A stretch of 64,000 nt of DNA from CADEED01 sp963711635 (GTDB lineage: Bacteria > Pseudomonadota > Gammaproteobacteria > Steroidobacterales > Steroidobacteraceae): the NCBI GenBank assembly GCA_963711635.1, contig CAVQEZ010000024.1, forward strand, positions 276,172 to 340,171. Direction: 5' to 3'. Each line of letters begins with the position of its first letter. Position 1 is the first letter of the stretch. The translations under genes were made by a program, and so were the position numbers. Positions 38,315 to 46,369 of this stretch are shown piece by piece. A model generated the notes under the pieces. That model was not told the DNA's origin, searched no databases, and saw nothing but the letters and a program-made list of their open reading frames with translations.

Positions 38315-40492
38315 TTACTTCTTCGCCACCTTGAGAAGCATGTCGGCTTCGTAGTCCGCCAGCGGTACATCGACTGCCTTTCTCGGCGCCAGCGACAGTT
38401 CCATGGTGGGAAATTCACCCGAGCCGATCTTCAGTAGTTTGCCCATCTCGGCCGCTTCGACCGGCTTGGCGATGTAGAAGCCCTGCGCCAGCGTGCAGCC
38501 ATGCGTGGCCAGGAACTGCAGCTGCTCCCGGGTCTCGACGCCTTCGGCCACGATCTTGAGCCCGAGTTGGCGGCCCATGGCGATGATGGCCGCGCAGATG
38601 GCGGCATCGTTGGAGTCGCGCCCGAGGTCGGCCACGAAGGAGCGGTCGATCTTCAGCGCCTCGATGGGGAAGTGCTTGAGATAGGCCAGCGAGGAGTAGC
38701 CGGTGCCGAAGTCATCGATGGCCACGTGGACGCCGAGCTCGCGCACGGCCCGCACGGCATGCGCCGCCGCCGCCTCGTCGACCATCAACAGGCTCTCGGT
38801 GATCTCGAGCTCCAGGCAGGCGCCCGGCAGTCCCGCTTCGTCCAGATGCGCGAACACCCAGTCGGGAAAGCCCGGCGCTTCGAACTGCGCACCGGACACG
38901 TTGACCGCCACGCGCAGATCGCGGCAACCCAGCTTCCACCACTCGGCGATTTGCTTCAGCGCCTGGCGCATGACCAGGTCCGAGAGCGGTACGATGAGGC
39001 CGGACTCCTCGGCCACGGAAATGAACTCATCCGGCGGCACGATGCCGCGCGTGGGATGGCGCCAGCGCACCAGGGCCTCGACGCTGGCGACGCGGCCAGA
39101 GGCGAGCTCGATCTGCGGTTGATAGGCCAGGAAGAGCTCGTTGGCGTCGAGCGCGCGCCGCAGGTCGGTCTCGAGCTCCAGTCGCGCCACGGACCGCGCG
39201 CGCATGTGCTCGCTGTAGATGACGCCGCGATTGCCACCCGAGGTTTTTGCTTCGTGCAACGCCAGGCCGGCGGTGCGCAGCAGTTCGTCCGCGAAGCTGC
39301 CGTGATCGGGGAACACGGCGATGCCGATGGTGCAGGTCACGAAGAAATCGCGGTGCCGGATCAGGAACGGCGAGGCGAACGCCGCCGTGATGTTGCTGAT
39401 GGCGTTCTGCACGTCGGCATCGGACTGCAGGTGGCGGATGGCCACGGCGAATTCGTCACCCGCCAGCCGCGCCAGCGGCATGGTCACCGCGCCGTCCTTC
39501 TCGAGTTTGAGGAAAGTGCCGAGGCGCGAGGCCACGGCCTGCAGCAGCGCGTCGCCCGCGCCATGTCCGATGCTGTCGTTGATGCGCTTGAACTGGTCGA
39601 GGTTGATGCGCACCACGGCGAATCGCTCGCCCGTGGTGGCCGCCTCGCGGCGCGCTTCTTCCAGCAGCTGCAGCAGGTACTGGCGATTCGGCAGCTGCGT
39701 CAGCGGATCGAAGAACGCCAGCTCGCGAATTCGATTCGCGGCTCGATGCCGTTCGGTGACGTCGCGCAACACCAGCAGCAGGCGTCCCTTGTCGTAGGGC
39801 ACGATGCGCGTTTCGAAGCGCCGTTCGACGCCTTCGCGGATGCACTCGAATTCCACTTCGGTGCGCTCGTTGCGCACGCGGCAGTCGTCGAGCGCATGCG
39901 CGATGGCGCGCGCGGTATCGCCACTCACCAGCTCGGAGATCTTCTGCTCGGCCTTCATGCCGCCGTTCAGGAAGGGGTGATTGTCGGTCGCCCCCAGCCG
40001 GTCGACGATGCGGTCGTAGACATCGACGACCAGCAGCAAGTCGGGCAGGGCGTCCAGCATGGCGCGTTGGCGGCCTTCGCTCTCTTCGAGCTCCTGCACC
40101 AGCCGGCCGCCGCGCACCAGGTACTGCACGCGATGGCCTAACAAGTTCCAGTTGATGGGCTTGGCGAGGAAGTCCGTGGCGCCGGCCTGGTAGGACTGGT
40201 TGATGGAGCCCACGTCATCGCGACCCGTGACCATCATGATGGGCAGGTGCGCGCCGCCGGTACGCGCGCGGATGGCCTTGCAGGCGTCATAGCCGTTCAT
40301 CTGCGGCATTTCCACGTCCATGAGCACCGCGTTGCAGGCGCCGGCTTCGACCGCCGCCACCGCCGCCGCACCATCGGCGGCCTCGGAAACCACGAACCCG
40401 GAACGCTCCAGCGCCCGGCGCATGAGCAGCCGCGACCCCGCGTCGTCATCGACGATGAGGACGTGGATGGATTCGCCGCTGTCGAGGTGCAT
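38315..40492 (-). CDS. REC-PAS-GGDEF-EAL cyclic-di-GMP response regulator
   Basis: 725 residues. Receiver domain 1-125 with phospho-acceptor D59 (VLMDVEMP), a PAS-like region about 140-255, a diguanylate-cyclase domain about 260-430 whose signature is AGDEF (344-348) instead of GGDEF, and an EAL domain from about 440 with EAL (472-474), ELEITES, DDFGTGYSSL and AEGVET intact. The phosphodiesterase half therefore looks active; the cyclase half may be active or a GTP-sensing regulatory domain. Its ATG shares one base with the upstream kinase stop (TGATG), so it is the likely phosphorelay output of that kinase, controlling c-di-GMP. Confidence 0.95.
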   Translation of the reverse strand: MHLDSGESIHVLIVDDDAGSRLLMRRALERSGFVVSEAADGAAAVAAVEAGACNAVLMDVEMPQMNGYDACKAIRARTGGAHLPIMMVTGRDDVGSINQSYQAGATDFLAKPINWNLLGHRVQYLVRGGRLVQELEESEGRQRAMLDALPDLLLVVDVYDRIVDRLGATDNHPFLNGGMKAEQKISELVSGDTARAIAHALDDCRVRNERTEVEFECIREGVERRFETRIVPYDKGRLLLVLRDVTERHRAANRIRELAFFDPLTQLPNRQYLLQLLEEARREAATTGERFAVVRINLDQFKRINDSIGHGAGDALLQAVASRLGTFLKLEKDGAVTMPLARLAGDEFAVAIRHLQSDADVQNAISNITAAFASPFLIRHRDFFVTCTIGIAVFPDHGSFADELLRTAGLALHEAKTSGGNRGVIYSEHMRARSVARLELETDLRRALDANELFLAYQPQIELASGRVASVEALVRWRHPTRGIVPPDEFISVAEESGLIVPLSDLVMRQALKQIAEWWKLGCRDLRVAVNVSGAQFEAPGFPDWVFAHLDEAGLPGACLELEITESLLMVDEAAAAHAVRAVRELGVHVAIDDFGTGYSSLAYLKHFPIEALKIDRSFVADLGRDSNDAAICAAIIAMGRQLGLKIVAEGVETREQLQFLATHGCTLAQGFYIAKPVEAAEMGKLLKIGSGEFPTMELSLAPRKAVDVPLADYEADMLLKVAKK

Positions 40493-43311
40493 CAGGCGAC
40501 CTTGACCGAGTTTTCGAGCGCTTCGAGCTCGGACAGGGCGACGGTGCGCTGCGCGCGCAGCTTGGTGATCGAGGCGGCCAGATCATTGATGTCACCGCCG
40601 CGCGCCAGGTGCTCGATCTGCCGCGCGATGGCCGCGACATTGGTGGCGCCGAGATTGGCGCTGGAGCTCTTCAGCGTGTGCGCGGCGCGTGCCACAGACT
40701 CGGAATCGCCGCTCTTCATGGCATTGTCCATGTCGGCCAGCAGCTGCGATGAGTCGTCGCGATACAGCGCGATCAGCCGCGCCAGCAGGCGGTCATTGCC
40801 ATCCGGGTCGAGCTGGCGCACGGCCTCGATGGCCGAGTGATCCAGCGTCACCTTGTTCATCGCCGAGCGCGACACCTTGCTGGGCAGCAGGAGGTTGCGC
40901 AGCTGCGCCAGCGTGAACGGCTTGGCCAGATAGTCGTTCATGCCGGCCGCGAGACAGGCTTCGCGGTCGCCGGCGAGGGCATTCGCGGTGAGCGCCACGA
41001 CGCGGGTGGGTTCCTTTTTCTTCACCAGCTCGCGCTCGCGCAGCTTGCGCGTGGCGATGAAGCCGTCCATGACGGGCATCTGGCAATCCATGAGCACCAC
41101 GTCGAAGTCCTGCTTTTCCAGCGCGTCCAGCGCCTCGACGCCATTGCCGGCGTGCATGGCGTCGCAGCCCAGGCGCTGCAGCATCTCGAGCGCCAGCGTG
41201 CGGTTGACCATGTTGTCTTCGACCAGCAGCACCGAAAGATGATCGAGCACGGGTTCGTTCTCCGGGGCGAGCATGGCGGGAGCGGAGCTGACGTCGTGGA
41301 ATGGGGTGGCCTGCAGCGCCTCGTGCAACGCGCGGCGCAACATGCTCTGGCGCACGGGCTTCGCGAGACGGCGCATGGGCGAGAGCTGGCTCGCCAGACT
41401 CGCCTCGAGATCGTCGGCCACCGAGCTCACCATGATGGCGGGGATGGTCTTCCACTCGGAGCGGCGGCGAACTCCTAACAACCAGTCCACGCCGTTCTGC
41501 TCGGGCATGTGCCAGTCGAGCACGATGATCTGCGGCGGCGTGCCGGCCGCCTGCATGGTGTTCAGATGCGACTGCGCGTCCATGGCGCTCGCGGCCGAGG
41601 TGACCAGAAAGCCCCAGGCTTCGAGCTGCGACGCGAGGATCTCGACATTGATGGCGCTGTCGTCGACCACCAGCACGCGCGTGCCCGGCGCGAGCAGCAG
41701 GCCCTGCGAGGAATCCGAAGCGATGGCAGGCGCCGCCGGCAACGTGACGGCCAGCGAGAACGTCGAGCCCTGGCCCGGCTGGCTGACCACCGTGATGTCG
41801 CCGCCCATGAGCGTGGCGAGCTGGCGGCTGATCGCGAGGCCCAGGCCCGTACCGCCGAAGCGGCGCGTGGTCGAGCCGTCTTCCTGCACGAAGGCGTCGA
41901 AGATCGCGGCCTGGTTTTCGGGAAGGATGCCGGTGCCGGTGTCGACCACGTCGATGACCAGCGAGACATGGGTTTCGGAAGGATTCACGCCGCGCGCGCG
42001 CACCAGCACGTGGCCGCTGGCGGTGAACTTGAGCGCGTTCGACACCAGGTTCATGAGGATCTGGCGGATGCGCAGCTCGTCGCCCTTGGCCCAGCGATGC
42101 AGGTAGGGGTCAATGTCCAGCAGCAGCTCGATACCCTTCTGATGGGCACGCTGCGCGAACAGGTCGATGACTTCCTCCACCACCTGGCGGATGTCGAGGT
42201 CCTGCGCTTCGAGGCGCAGCTTGCCGGCCTCGATCTTCGAGAAGTCGAGAATGTCGTTGATGATGGCCAGCAGCGCGTCGGCCGAGCTCTGGATGGTGGC
42301 CGCGAAACGGCGCTGGCGCGGATCGAGCTTCGAGTCGAGCAGCAGCTCGGTCATGCCCAGCACGCCGTTCATGGGGGTGCGGATCTCGTGCGACATGCGC
42401 GCGAGGAATTCCGATTTCGCGCGCGATGCGGCCTCGGCGATGCGGCAGGCCTCGACGCTGTCGTTCATGGCCTGGCGCAGCGTGCGGTTGGCTTCGGCCA
42501 GGCTCTTGGTGCGTTCGTCCACCTGGGCTTCGAGGATTTCCTGCTGCTTGCCCAGCTCCAGCTCGCGGTTCTCGATCTGCCCGAGCATGCCGTTGAAGCC
42601 ATGCATCAGGTGACCGATTTCGTCGTCCGAGGTGACGTGCGCGCGCTTCGAGTAGTCGCCGCGCTCGCAGGCCTGCATGACTTCCACCAGCTGCAGCAGC
42701 GGCGCCGCGATCTGGCGCTGCACGCGCCGCGCCAGTAGATAGGCCAGCGCGAGCGCGACTACCGAGCTGCCGAGCAGGAAGGCGAGCTGCGCGAGCAGCT
42801 GTTCCTGCAGCTCGGAGAGATTGGCGCGGATATAAAGGTGTCCGATGAGCTGGCCCTGGTCGGTGATGGGGTAGACCAGGTGCAGTGCGCTGAACCCGTC
42901 GAAGCGATGCTGGTGGACGCTGCCGTCCATGGCCTGCTTCTGCCACAGCTGGGTCGCGGTCGGCTCGCCGTTCGCTTGCGCCATCAGCATGGTCTTGCTG
43001 CCGGCGTAATGCATGAGCACCCGATCGTGCGCGTCGATGAGCATGGCTTCTTCGACGTTCGGTTCGACGCGTAGCGCGCTGACCAGCGCCTCGGCCTGAT
43101 CGAAGTCCTGACTGCGGATCGCCGTGCTGCTGCGGCCGACGATCACGTGCGCCACGGCGTTGGCATGCTCGTAGGCTTCGTTGTGGCTGTAGAAATATGA
43201 GGAAATGCCCTGCGTGAGCGCGGCAATCAACAACGCAAGCGAAGCGGTCGCCGCGCTGGCGACGATGAGCTTCGTTCGTAACGGCAGGTGTGCGAGCTGC
43301 AGCCGATTCAT
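40492..43311 (-). CDS. Hybrid sensor histidine kinase (HisKA-HATPase-REC-REC-HPt)
   Basis: 939 residues from ATG 43311 (an upstream in-frame ATG at 43482 would add an unlikely 57-residue extension). TM1 about 15-36, a periplasmic sensor domain of about 130 residues, TM2 about 172-194, HAMP, coiled coil, HisKA with H308 (SHEIRTPMNG), HATPase (NLVSNALKFT, DTGTGI, GGTGLGL), REC1 with D599 (VLDWHMP), REC2 with D742 (LMDCQMP), and HPt with H878 (AAHTLKSSSANLGA). This is a complete BarA-like phosphorelay in one chain. Translational coupling points to the downstream REC-GGDEF-EAL protein as the final acceptor. Confidence 0.95.
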   Translation of the reverse strand: MNRLQLAHLPLRTKLIVASAATASLALLIAALTQGISSYFYSHNEAYEHANAVAHVIVGRSSTAIRSQDFDQAEALVSALRVEPNVEEAMLIDAHDRVLMHYAGSKTMLMAQANGEPTATQLWQKQAMDGSVHQHRFDGFSALHLVYPITDQGQLIGHLYIRANLSELQEQLLAQLAFLLGSSVVALALAYLLARRVQRQIAAPLLQLVEVMQACERGDYSKRAHVTSDDEIGHLMHGFNGMLGQIENRELELGKQQEILEAQVDERTKSLAEANRTLRQAMNDSVEACRIAEAASRAKSEFLARMSHEIRTPMNGVLGMTELLLDSKLDPRQRRFAATIQSSADALLAIINDILDFSKIEAGKLRLEAQDLDIRQVVEEVIDLFAQRAHQKGIELLLDIDPYLHRWAKGDELRIRQILMNLVSNALKFTASGHVLVRARGVNPSETHVSLVIDVVDTGTGILPENQAAIFDAFVQEDGSTTRRFGGTGLGLAISRQLATLMGGDITVVSQPGQGSTFSLAVTLPAAPAIASDSSQGLLLAPGTRVLVVDDSAINVEILASQLEAWGFLVTSAASAMDAQSHLNTMQAAGTPPQIIVLDWHMPEQNGVDWLLGVRRRSEWKTIPAIMVSSVADDLEASLASQLSPMRRLAKPVRQSMLRRALHEALQATPFHDVSSAPAMLAPENEPVLDHLSVLLVEDNMVNRTLALEMLQRLGCDAMHAGNGVEALDALEKQDFDVVLMDCQMPVMDGFIATRKLRERELVKKKEPTRVVALTANALAGDREACLAAGMNDYLAKPFTLAQLRNLLLPSKVSRSAMNKVTLDHSAIEAVRQLDPDGNDRLLARLIALYRDDSSQLLADMDNAMKSGDSESVARAAHTLKSSSANLGATNVAAIARQIEHLARGGDINDLAASITKLRAQRTVALSELEALENSVKVA

Positions 43312-43589
43312 TGGACGGTACTGATCCTGGCGCTGGTACCAAGTGCGCCCTGGAGTCGTATCGGCTTGATTCGCTTCACACTTGACCGAGGCGGGCCCGA
43401 AGTGAGAGCTGGGTCCCAGCGTAAAAGATTGGTGATGACGGCGATTGACAGATGGGGAATCGGCCATTCCAGACGTAGGCATCTAAGTGCCTGTTTTGCC
43501 GGCATTTGGCTGGTGATCAGGAACCGGCAGAACCTGGGTGTTACCCCGAGTCCAAACGATTGTCCCCATTAAAGATGAAGGAGGCCGCC

Positions 43590-44021
43590 ATGGCACAGAC
43601 CGCCAAGACCCACGCGGAGCACCCGCAATTCATCCAGTCGATCCATGGAATCCGTTACCAGGTCAAGGATGTCGCCCGCTCGGTGGCGTTCTATACCCAG
43701 CAGCTCGGATTCAAGCTGGAGCACCAGCAACTCCCGGCATTCGCCAGCGTTTCACTGGGCCAGACGCAGATCCTGCTCAGCGGACCCGAAGCTTCTGGGT
43801 CCAGGCCGCTGCCTGGAGGCCAACGGCAGGAGCCCGGAGGTTGGAATCGCGTGGTGCTGAGAGTGACCGATCTCGTCGGCTGCATCGCCGAGTTCAAGAA
43901 AGTCGGCTTCAGGTTTCGCAATGAAATGGAAATCGGTCCCGGTGGAAAGCAGGTGCAGATCGAGGATCCGGACGGCAACCCCCTGGAGCTGTTCGAGCCC
44001 GCGCGACCGGCTGCTAAGTAG
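43590..44021 (+). CDS. VOC-family (glyoxalase/dioxygenase fold) protein
   Basis: 143 residues. ATG 43590 was chosen because GGAGG (43580-43584) lies 5 nt upstream; the ATG at 43575 has no such site. A single vicinal-oxygen-chelate domain: HGIRYQVKDVARSVAFYTQQLGF at the start and VQIEDPDGNPLELFEP at the end, with a possible metal Glu in LELFE. Substrate unknown; could be an isomerase, lyase or resistance protein of the VOC fold. Confidence 0.85.
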   Translation: MAQTAKTHAEHPQFIQSIHGIRYQVKDVARSVAFYTQQLGFKLEHQQLPAFASVSLGQTQILLSGPEASGSRPLPGGQRQEPGGWNRVVLRVTDLVGCIAEFKKVGFRFRNEMEIGPGGKQVQIEDPDGNPLELFEPARPAAK

Positions 44022-44039
44022 TTGTTTTCGTGGGTTGCC

Positions 44040-44068
44040 TTGACACCCGCACAGGGCGCCGCGAAAAT
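44040..44068 (+). promoter_or_regulatory. Sigma-70 promoter for tRNA-Met
   Basis: Consensus -35 TTGACA (44040-44045), 17-nt spacer, -10 GAAAAT (44063-44068, four of six consensus). The tRNA begins 25 nt downstream. A GC-rich stretch follows the -10, as in stringently controlled stable-RNA promoters. Confidence 0.55.
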
Positions 44069-44092
44069 CGCGGCCCCCTGAATCGGGCGTGT

Positions 44093-44169
44093 GGAAAGGT
44101 AGCTCAGCTGGTTAGAGCACGGCACTCATAATGCCGGGGTCGAGGGTTCGATTCCCTCCCTTTCCACCA
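44093..44169 (+). tRNA. tRNA-Met (anticodon CAT, elongator type)
   Basis: 77 nt from GGAAAGG to CCTTTCC-ACCA, CCA encoded. Perfect seven-base acceptor stem; D-arm with CAGCTGGTTAGAGC; anticodon stem GGCAC/ATGCC-like around loop CTCATAA, anticodon CAT; T-arm GAGGG-TTCGATT-CCCTC. The G1-C72 pair and the anticodon-stem sequence lacking three G-C pairs indicate elongator, not initiator, tRNA. Confidence 0.95.
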
Positions 44170-44328
44170 ACTCTTCACTGCCTCAAGCCGGGTGATGCTC
44201 AGGCAAGCTTGGTGTGGCGGCGCATGGGTATCCGCGAAAACTTCTGGCGCAGGCCGCCGATCGCGAGCGAAGTTGTGGACACAGAAGGCGTCGCGCTGGT
44301 GCGTCGCTGGATCGAGAGCCTCGATTAG
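44170..44328 (+). pseudogene. 3' remnant of a c-type-cytochrome-like gene
   Basis: The ~50 codons directly after the tRNA read KPGDAQASLVWRRMGIRE ... PPIASEVVDTEGVALVRRWIESL and stop at 44,328. The MPPIASxVVDxxGVxLLRxWI ending is typical of the last residues of some periplasmic haem-binding or PQQ-dehydrogenase-associated proteins. Nothing upstream in this frame is coding, because it is the tRNA itself. It therefore looks like the 3' end of a gene cut off at the tRNA, as integration or deletion at a tRNA 3' end would leave. Identification rests on this short motif only. Confidence 0.45.
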
Positions 44329-44400
44329 CGGCAGGCGATGCGACGGCGAGCGCCGCGAGTACGCTGGCAGTGAACGTCCGTTCCATGGTGCGAACGGAAA

Positions 44401-45255
44401 TCAGGATTTAGATGCAGCGTTCGCGCATCGCCAGGCCAGCGGTGGCAGGCCGCGTGCGGAACGGAAGGCGCTGGAGAAAGAGGTCGGGTCTGCAAACCCG
44501 CACTGACGCCCGATTGCGGCGGCGCTCATGTCGGTGTTCATCAGGAGTTTTTCGGCCCGGGCGAGCCGTCGCCGCAAAATGAAATGGTGCGGTGTTTCGC
44601 CGGTGACGTCCTTGAACCGACGCAGGAAATGATACTTGGCCATGCACGAAACCTTTGCCAGCAAGGAAAGGTCAAGCCGCCTGACGAAGTCCGACTCGAT
44701 GAAGTCGATCGCGCGTCGGACGCGTAGAACAGTCTCCTCGCGCGTACTGCGTCGAGACGCTCTTACTCGGCGTATCTGACCCATTGCCTGCCATTGCGCC
44801 ATCAGCGCTTTGTCGATGATCTCCGAGACCGCAACGGCCTTCGACGCCGCACTGAGCGATCCGGTGAGAGCCGCCGAACGCAATCGCGAGCGGATCTCCT
44901 TCACGGGTTCAGTCACGGGCATCGGTGCTACAAGAAACTCCGGCAGCGGCTGATGGTTCGTTGCCGGATCCTCAAGCAGTGATTCCTCGGATCTGCGAAT
45001 GCTCGCCCACGCGTCGGCGACCTCGAGCTCGCTCATGAATATCGTGAAATTGAACAGCAGGGATTCCGCCGGCGTCGTGAATTCGTACTCCTGGCCTGCA
45101 TTGACGACGAGAAAACTCTCATCATCCACAAAGTGAAGGCGGCCCCCAATGCAAAATGGAACGCGTCCTCCCGCGTAACCTTTGATCGAATAACCGGCGG
45201 CACCTTGCCAGCGGCGATGAAACGGCGCCCCCAGAATGATATGAGTGTCTGCCAC
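44401..45255 (-). CDS. AraC-family transcriptional regulator
   Basis: 284 residues. N-terminal cupin-like sensing domain (about 1-140), then two helix-turn-helix motifs in the C-terminal ~100 residues (LDLSLLAKVSCMAKYHFLRRFKDVTGETPHHF and MSAAAIGRQCGFADPTSFSSAFR). It would bind DNA in response to an unknown ligand. It is divergent from the DUF4440-like lipoprotein gene (162 nt apart), a likely target. Confidence 0.9.
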   Translation of the reverse strand: MADTHIILGAPFHRRWQGAAGYSIKGYAGGRVPFCIGGRLHFVDDESFLVVNAGQEYEFTTPAESLLFNFTIFMSELEVADAWASIRRSEESLLEDPATNHQPLPEFLVAPMPVTEPVKEIRSRLRSAALTGSLSAASKAVAVSEIIDKALMAQWQAMGQIRRVRASRRSTREETVLRVRRAIDFIESDFVRRLDLSLLAKVSCMAKYHFLRRFKDVTGETPHHFILRRRLARAEKLLMNTDMSAAAIGRQCGFADPTSFSSAFRSARGLPPLAWRCANAASKS

Positions 45256-45417
45256 TGCTAGAGCATACGCCCGAAGGAAAGTCCGCCGGCCATTCCTGCG
45301 GTGTTCCGCGCGCGCGCCGCGGCGAAACGGGCAATTTTTCCAATGCGCGCCGCTCGAACGCGATGTGATGGTGGCGTAATACTTGCTTTGGCCATTGAGC
45401 GAAATGGGAACTGCAGT

Positions 45418-45921
45418 ATGCGTGTGATCCAGCTGTCGATGCTGCTCGTTTGCCTGTCGGCGTGCGGCGCGTCGGATTCACCATCCGAAAGGACAATGGA
45501 TGTAAGGGCGCTCACGCGCGCAAAGGTGGAGACCTGGAGGCGCCTTTACCAGCATCAGAATGCTGAAGGGTTGCGCCGCTTTCTGACGGACGATTTCATC
45601 GTCATCGATGCTGTGGGGAACGTGGGCACAAGAAGTTCCGAGGTGGCGTGGCTAGCCAAGAACGCCTGGAGCGGGCCGGCGGACTTTCTGTATGTCATCG
45701 ACAGGATTTCCTTCCTGGGACCGGACGCAGCCATCGTCGTGGGTCATGGTTCCGGTACACGCGTCGAAGAAGGTGGCGATTCCTGCATCGAAACGTACCG
45801 CTCGTCGAATGTCTTTCGAAAAGTCGCTGGGACATGGAGGCCGGCCATGTCACACATTTCAAGCTCGAGCTGTATCTCGCGCCCTGAATACGATGCGCTC
45901 TATGATCGCAAGCGCCTGTGA
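45418..45921 (+). CDS. Lipoprotein with NTF2-like (DUF4440) domain
   Basis: 167 residues from ATG 45418, which begins a lipoprotein signal peptide with lipobox LSAC (Cys16). The mature part has the SnoaL/DUF4440 pattern: an N-terminal helix (TRAKVETWRRLYQHQNAEGLRRFLTDDFIVID) then curved-sheet strands with the terminal FRKVAGTWRPAMSHIS. Small-molecule-binding fold; role unknown. The shared spacer with the divergent AraC gene suggests control by it. Confidence 0.7.
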   Translation: MRVIQLSMLLVCLSACGASDSPSERTMDVRALTRAKVETWRRLYQHQNAEGLRRFLTDDFIVIDAVGNVGTRSSEVAWLAKNAWSGPADFLYVIDRISFLGPDAAIVVGHGSGTRVEEGGDSCIETYRSSNVFRKVAGTWRPAMSHISSSSCISRPEYDALYDRKRL

Positions 45922-46369
45922 GGAGCGGAAACTGCTTGAGAACATGCGTGCAACGTAAAGTGCGAAGGCAAGATCGTCACTGCCGCGGCGCAGCTTGTAC
46001 GTTCGACGAATGGCAGGCAGGGGACGGGTGGTTCGCAGGCGGAGAGCGTTTCCATTTCGACTACTAAAATGCCTTTGTGATTCAACTGATGTTGTTGGTC
46101 ATTCATTGCTCGAGTAAGTCGCGAAGCGATGTCTCGGGAGACAGCGCCGCGAGACATTTCGCTCAGCGGCGGTGACGCGCGAACTCTCGGAGCGACATGA
46201 CGCGAATGTCCTGGCGACATAGCGGTTTCTCGCGTTGACACAGTCTCCGCGCAACTGTCTACTCGCGCGACTGCCCGCAGGACTCGAGAGTGCGGACCGA
46301 CACGATGGCATCGCTGGGGAGCGTTGCGATCTAGTCACGAAGAATGGATGCGAAGCAAAAGGAGTTGTC
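45922..46369. other. 448-nt intergenic region before the cellulase gene
   Basis: No convincing coding sequence on either strand. Only a candidate promoter (annotated separately) and short scattered CGACAT/GAGACA-type words were seen. No clear LacI/CelR-type palindrome was found. Confidence 0.5.
46235..46263 (+). promoter_or_regulatory. Candidate promoter upstream of the GH6 gene
   Basis: Consensus -35 TTGACA (46235-46240), 17-nt spacer, -10 TCTACT (46258-46263; four of six). It would give a leader of about 100 nt before the ATG at 46,370, which is preceded by AAAAGGAG. Confidence 0.4.
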
